Below, piece by piece: positions 14,292 through 15,011 of a stretch of 15,011 nt of DNA. The notes beneath the pieces are model-generated. The model saw nothing but the letters and a program-made list of their open reading frames with translations, was not told where the DNA came from and ran no database searches. Each line of letters begins with the position of its first letter. Within the stretch, counting starts at the first letter, position 1. Position numbers and translations under genes: made by a program. The DNA comes from Bacillota bacterium (lineage in GTDB: Bacteria > Bacillota > Clostridia > Acetivibrionales > DSM-1351), in NCBI GenBank assembly GCA_023416275.1, contig JAEZIB010000126.1, positions 1 through 15,011 of the forward strand, read 5' to 3'.

Positions 14292-14292
14292 T
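14275..14292. promoter_or_regulatory. ARG box (ArgR/AhrC operator) of the argC promoter
   Basis: TATGCATAAAAATACAAT matches the B. subtilis ARG-box consensus CATGAATAAAAATKCAAK at 15 of 18 positions by eye and covers the -35 box, so arginine-loaded ArgR should repress argC-argB. Confidence 0.65.
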
Positions 14293-14475
14293 ATTGCTTA
14301 GTATATTTTTTAATGTCTACAAAATGTACATATAGTATCAGCTTTCCAGCGTTATAATAAGGGTTTATCTATACTTTGAATTGTCATTTCACTTCCTAGA
14401 AATATGGGTATAGTATTGGATAGTATACAAAAGTACTAAAAGCTAAAAAATAATTTTGTTAAAAAGCGATATAGT

Positions 14476-14503
14476 TTGTACTCGCAATGAAGTGTATTAT
14501 ATT
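14476..14503 (+). promoter_or_regulatory. Candidate promoter of the ABC ATPase gene
   Basis: TTGTAC (14476-14481) and TATATT (14498-14503, 5 of 6 to consensus) are 16 bases apart, about 55 bases before the start codon. The -35 box is weak. Confidence 0.35.
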
Positions 14504-14560
14504 AATATAGAAATTATTAACGATAAAACTAAACAAAATGGGAGTTTTTAGGAGGTAAAA

Positions 14561-15011
14561 ATGGCTAGCTTAAAATTAAAAAATATTTACAAGAGATATT
14601 CAGGTGGAGTTACAGCTGTTAACGATTTTAATCTTGATATTGAACACAATGAGTTCCTAGTATTGGTTGGTCCTTCAGGATGTGGAAAGACTACTACACT
14701 TAGAATGATTGCTGGTTTGGAAGAAATTTCAGAGGGCGAATTGTACATTGGAGACAAATTAATGAACGATGTTGCTCCAAAGGATAGAGATATAGCAATG
14801 GTTTTCCAGAACTATGCGTTATATCCACACATGACAGTTTTTGATAACATGGCTTTTGGATTAAAACTAAGAAAAACACCAAAGGATGAGATCAAAAAGC
14901 GTGTACATGAAGCTGCTAAGATACTTGATATTGAACATTTGCTTGACAGAAAGCCAAAGGCTTTATCAGGTGGACAGAGACAGAGAGTTGCGCTAGGTCG
15001 TGCTATAGTAC
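14561..15011 (+). CDS. UgpC/MsmX-family ABC transporter ATP-binding protein (partial)
   Basis: Cytoplasmic ATPase subunit of a carbohydrate-type (CUT1) ABC importer; the first 150 residues are present and the window ends mid-gene. It shows Walker A GPSGCGKTT (37-45), the Q-loop in MVFQNYALYPHMTV (Gln83) and the LSGGQRQRVALGRA signature (135-148). The opening MASLKLKNIYKRYSGGVTAVNDF is characteristic of UgpC/MsmK/MsmX proteins, which in Firmicutes often energise several different sugar importers; such genes frequently stand alone, away from their permeases, as may be the case here. The missing C-terminal TOBE/regulatory domain would settle the subfamily. Start at ATG 14561 with GGAGG at 14551-14555. 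Confidence 0.93.
   Translation, partial: MASLKLKNIYKRYSGGVTAVNDFNLDIEHNEFLVLVGPSGCGKTTTLRMIAGLEEISEGELYIGDKLMNDVAPKDRDIAMVFQNYALYPHMTVFDNMAFGLKLRKTPKDEIKKRVHEAAKILDIEHLLDRKPKALSGGQRQRVALGRAIV

Larger units (their letters stand above)
14147..14560. other. Divergent intergenic region between argC and the ABC ATPase gene
   Basis: This 414-base AT-rich region has no credible gene. It contains the argC leader hairpin, promoter and ARG box on the left half and a candidate promoter for the ATPase gene on the right half. Two near-identical inverted words, TGCTAAGCAAT (14225-14235) and ATTGCTTAGTA (14293-14303), bracket the argC promoter. No catabolite-response (cre) site was recognised ahead of the ATPase gene. 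Confidence 0.7.

Overview
The window is AT-rich chromosomal DNA from a low-GC Firmicute, most likely a mesophilic clostridium of the Ruminiclostridium/Clostridium type. This rests on the strong GGAGG ribosome binding sites, the alanine racemase-mazE-mazF gene order known from Bacillus and clostridia, and the Bacillus-type arginine operators (ARG boxes). No tRNA, rRNA, CRISPR array or intact insertion sequence is visible.

Left part (1-3700, + strand): the last 28 codons of a probable alanine racemase gene; a mazE-mazF (ndoAI-ndoA) type II toxin-antitoxin pair with a promoter carrying a perfect inverted repeat; a small secreted coiled-coil protein of unknown function; a rho-independent terminator; a 623-residue FAD-dependent oxidoreductase tethered by an N-terminal membrane segment; then a compact GC-richer block that looks like a structured RNA or the relic of an insertion-sequence end, and a strong hairpin terminator.

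Middle part (3700-6530): a WecG/TagA/CpsF glycosyltransferase (- strand) divergent from a YitT-type membrane protein (+), a GNAT acetyltransferase (-), and several intergenic hairpins.

Right part (6530-14300, - strand): an arginine biosynthesis cluster read argC-argB // carA-carB-argF. ArgC and ArgB make N-acetylglutamate semialdehyde from N-acetylglutamate; CarA/CarB make carbamoyl phosphate; ArgF joins it to ornithine to give citrulline. argJ and argD, often in such clusters in related bacteria, are absent as intact genes. The space before carA holds an in-frame stretch strongly resembling the C-terminus of a class III aminotransferase (ArgD-like), so argD seems to have been deleted here. 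The argC and carA promoters share an almost identical 36-bp promoter/ARG-box module (31 of 36 identical), making two co-regulated transcription units. ArgC is the short type-2 form.

At the right edge (+ strand) begins a UgpC/MsmX-type ABC transporter ATPase, cut off by the window.

Most notable: the argD relic with its duplicated arginine promoter, the structured block at about 3496-3595, and the 5'-terminal hairpin of the predicted argC transcript. I see no clear new multi-gene system.
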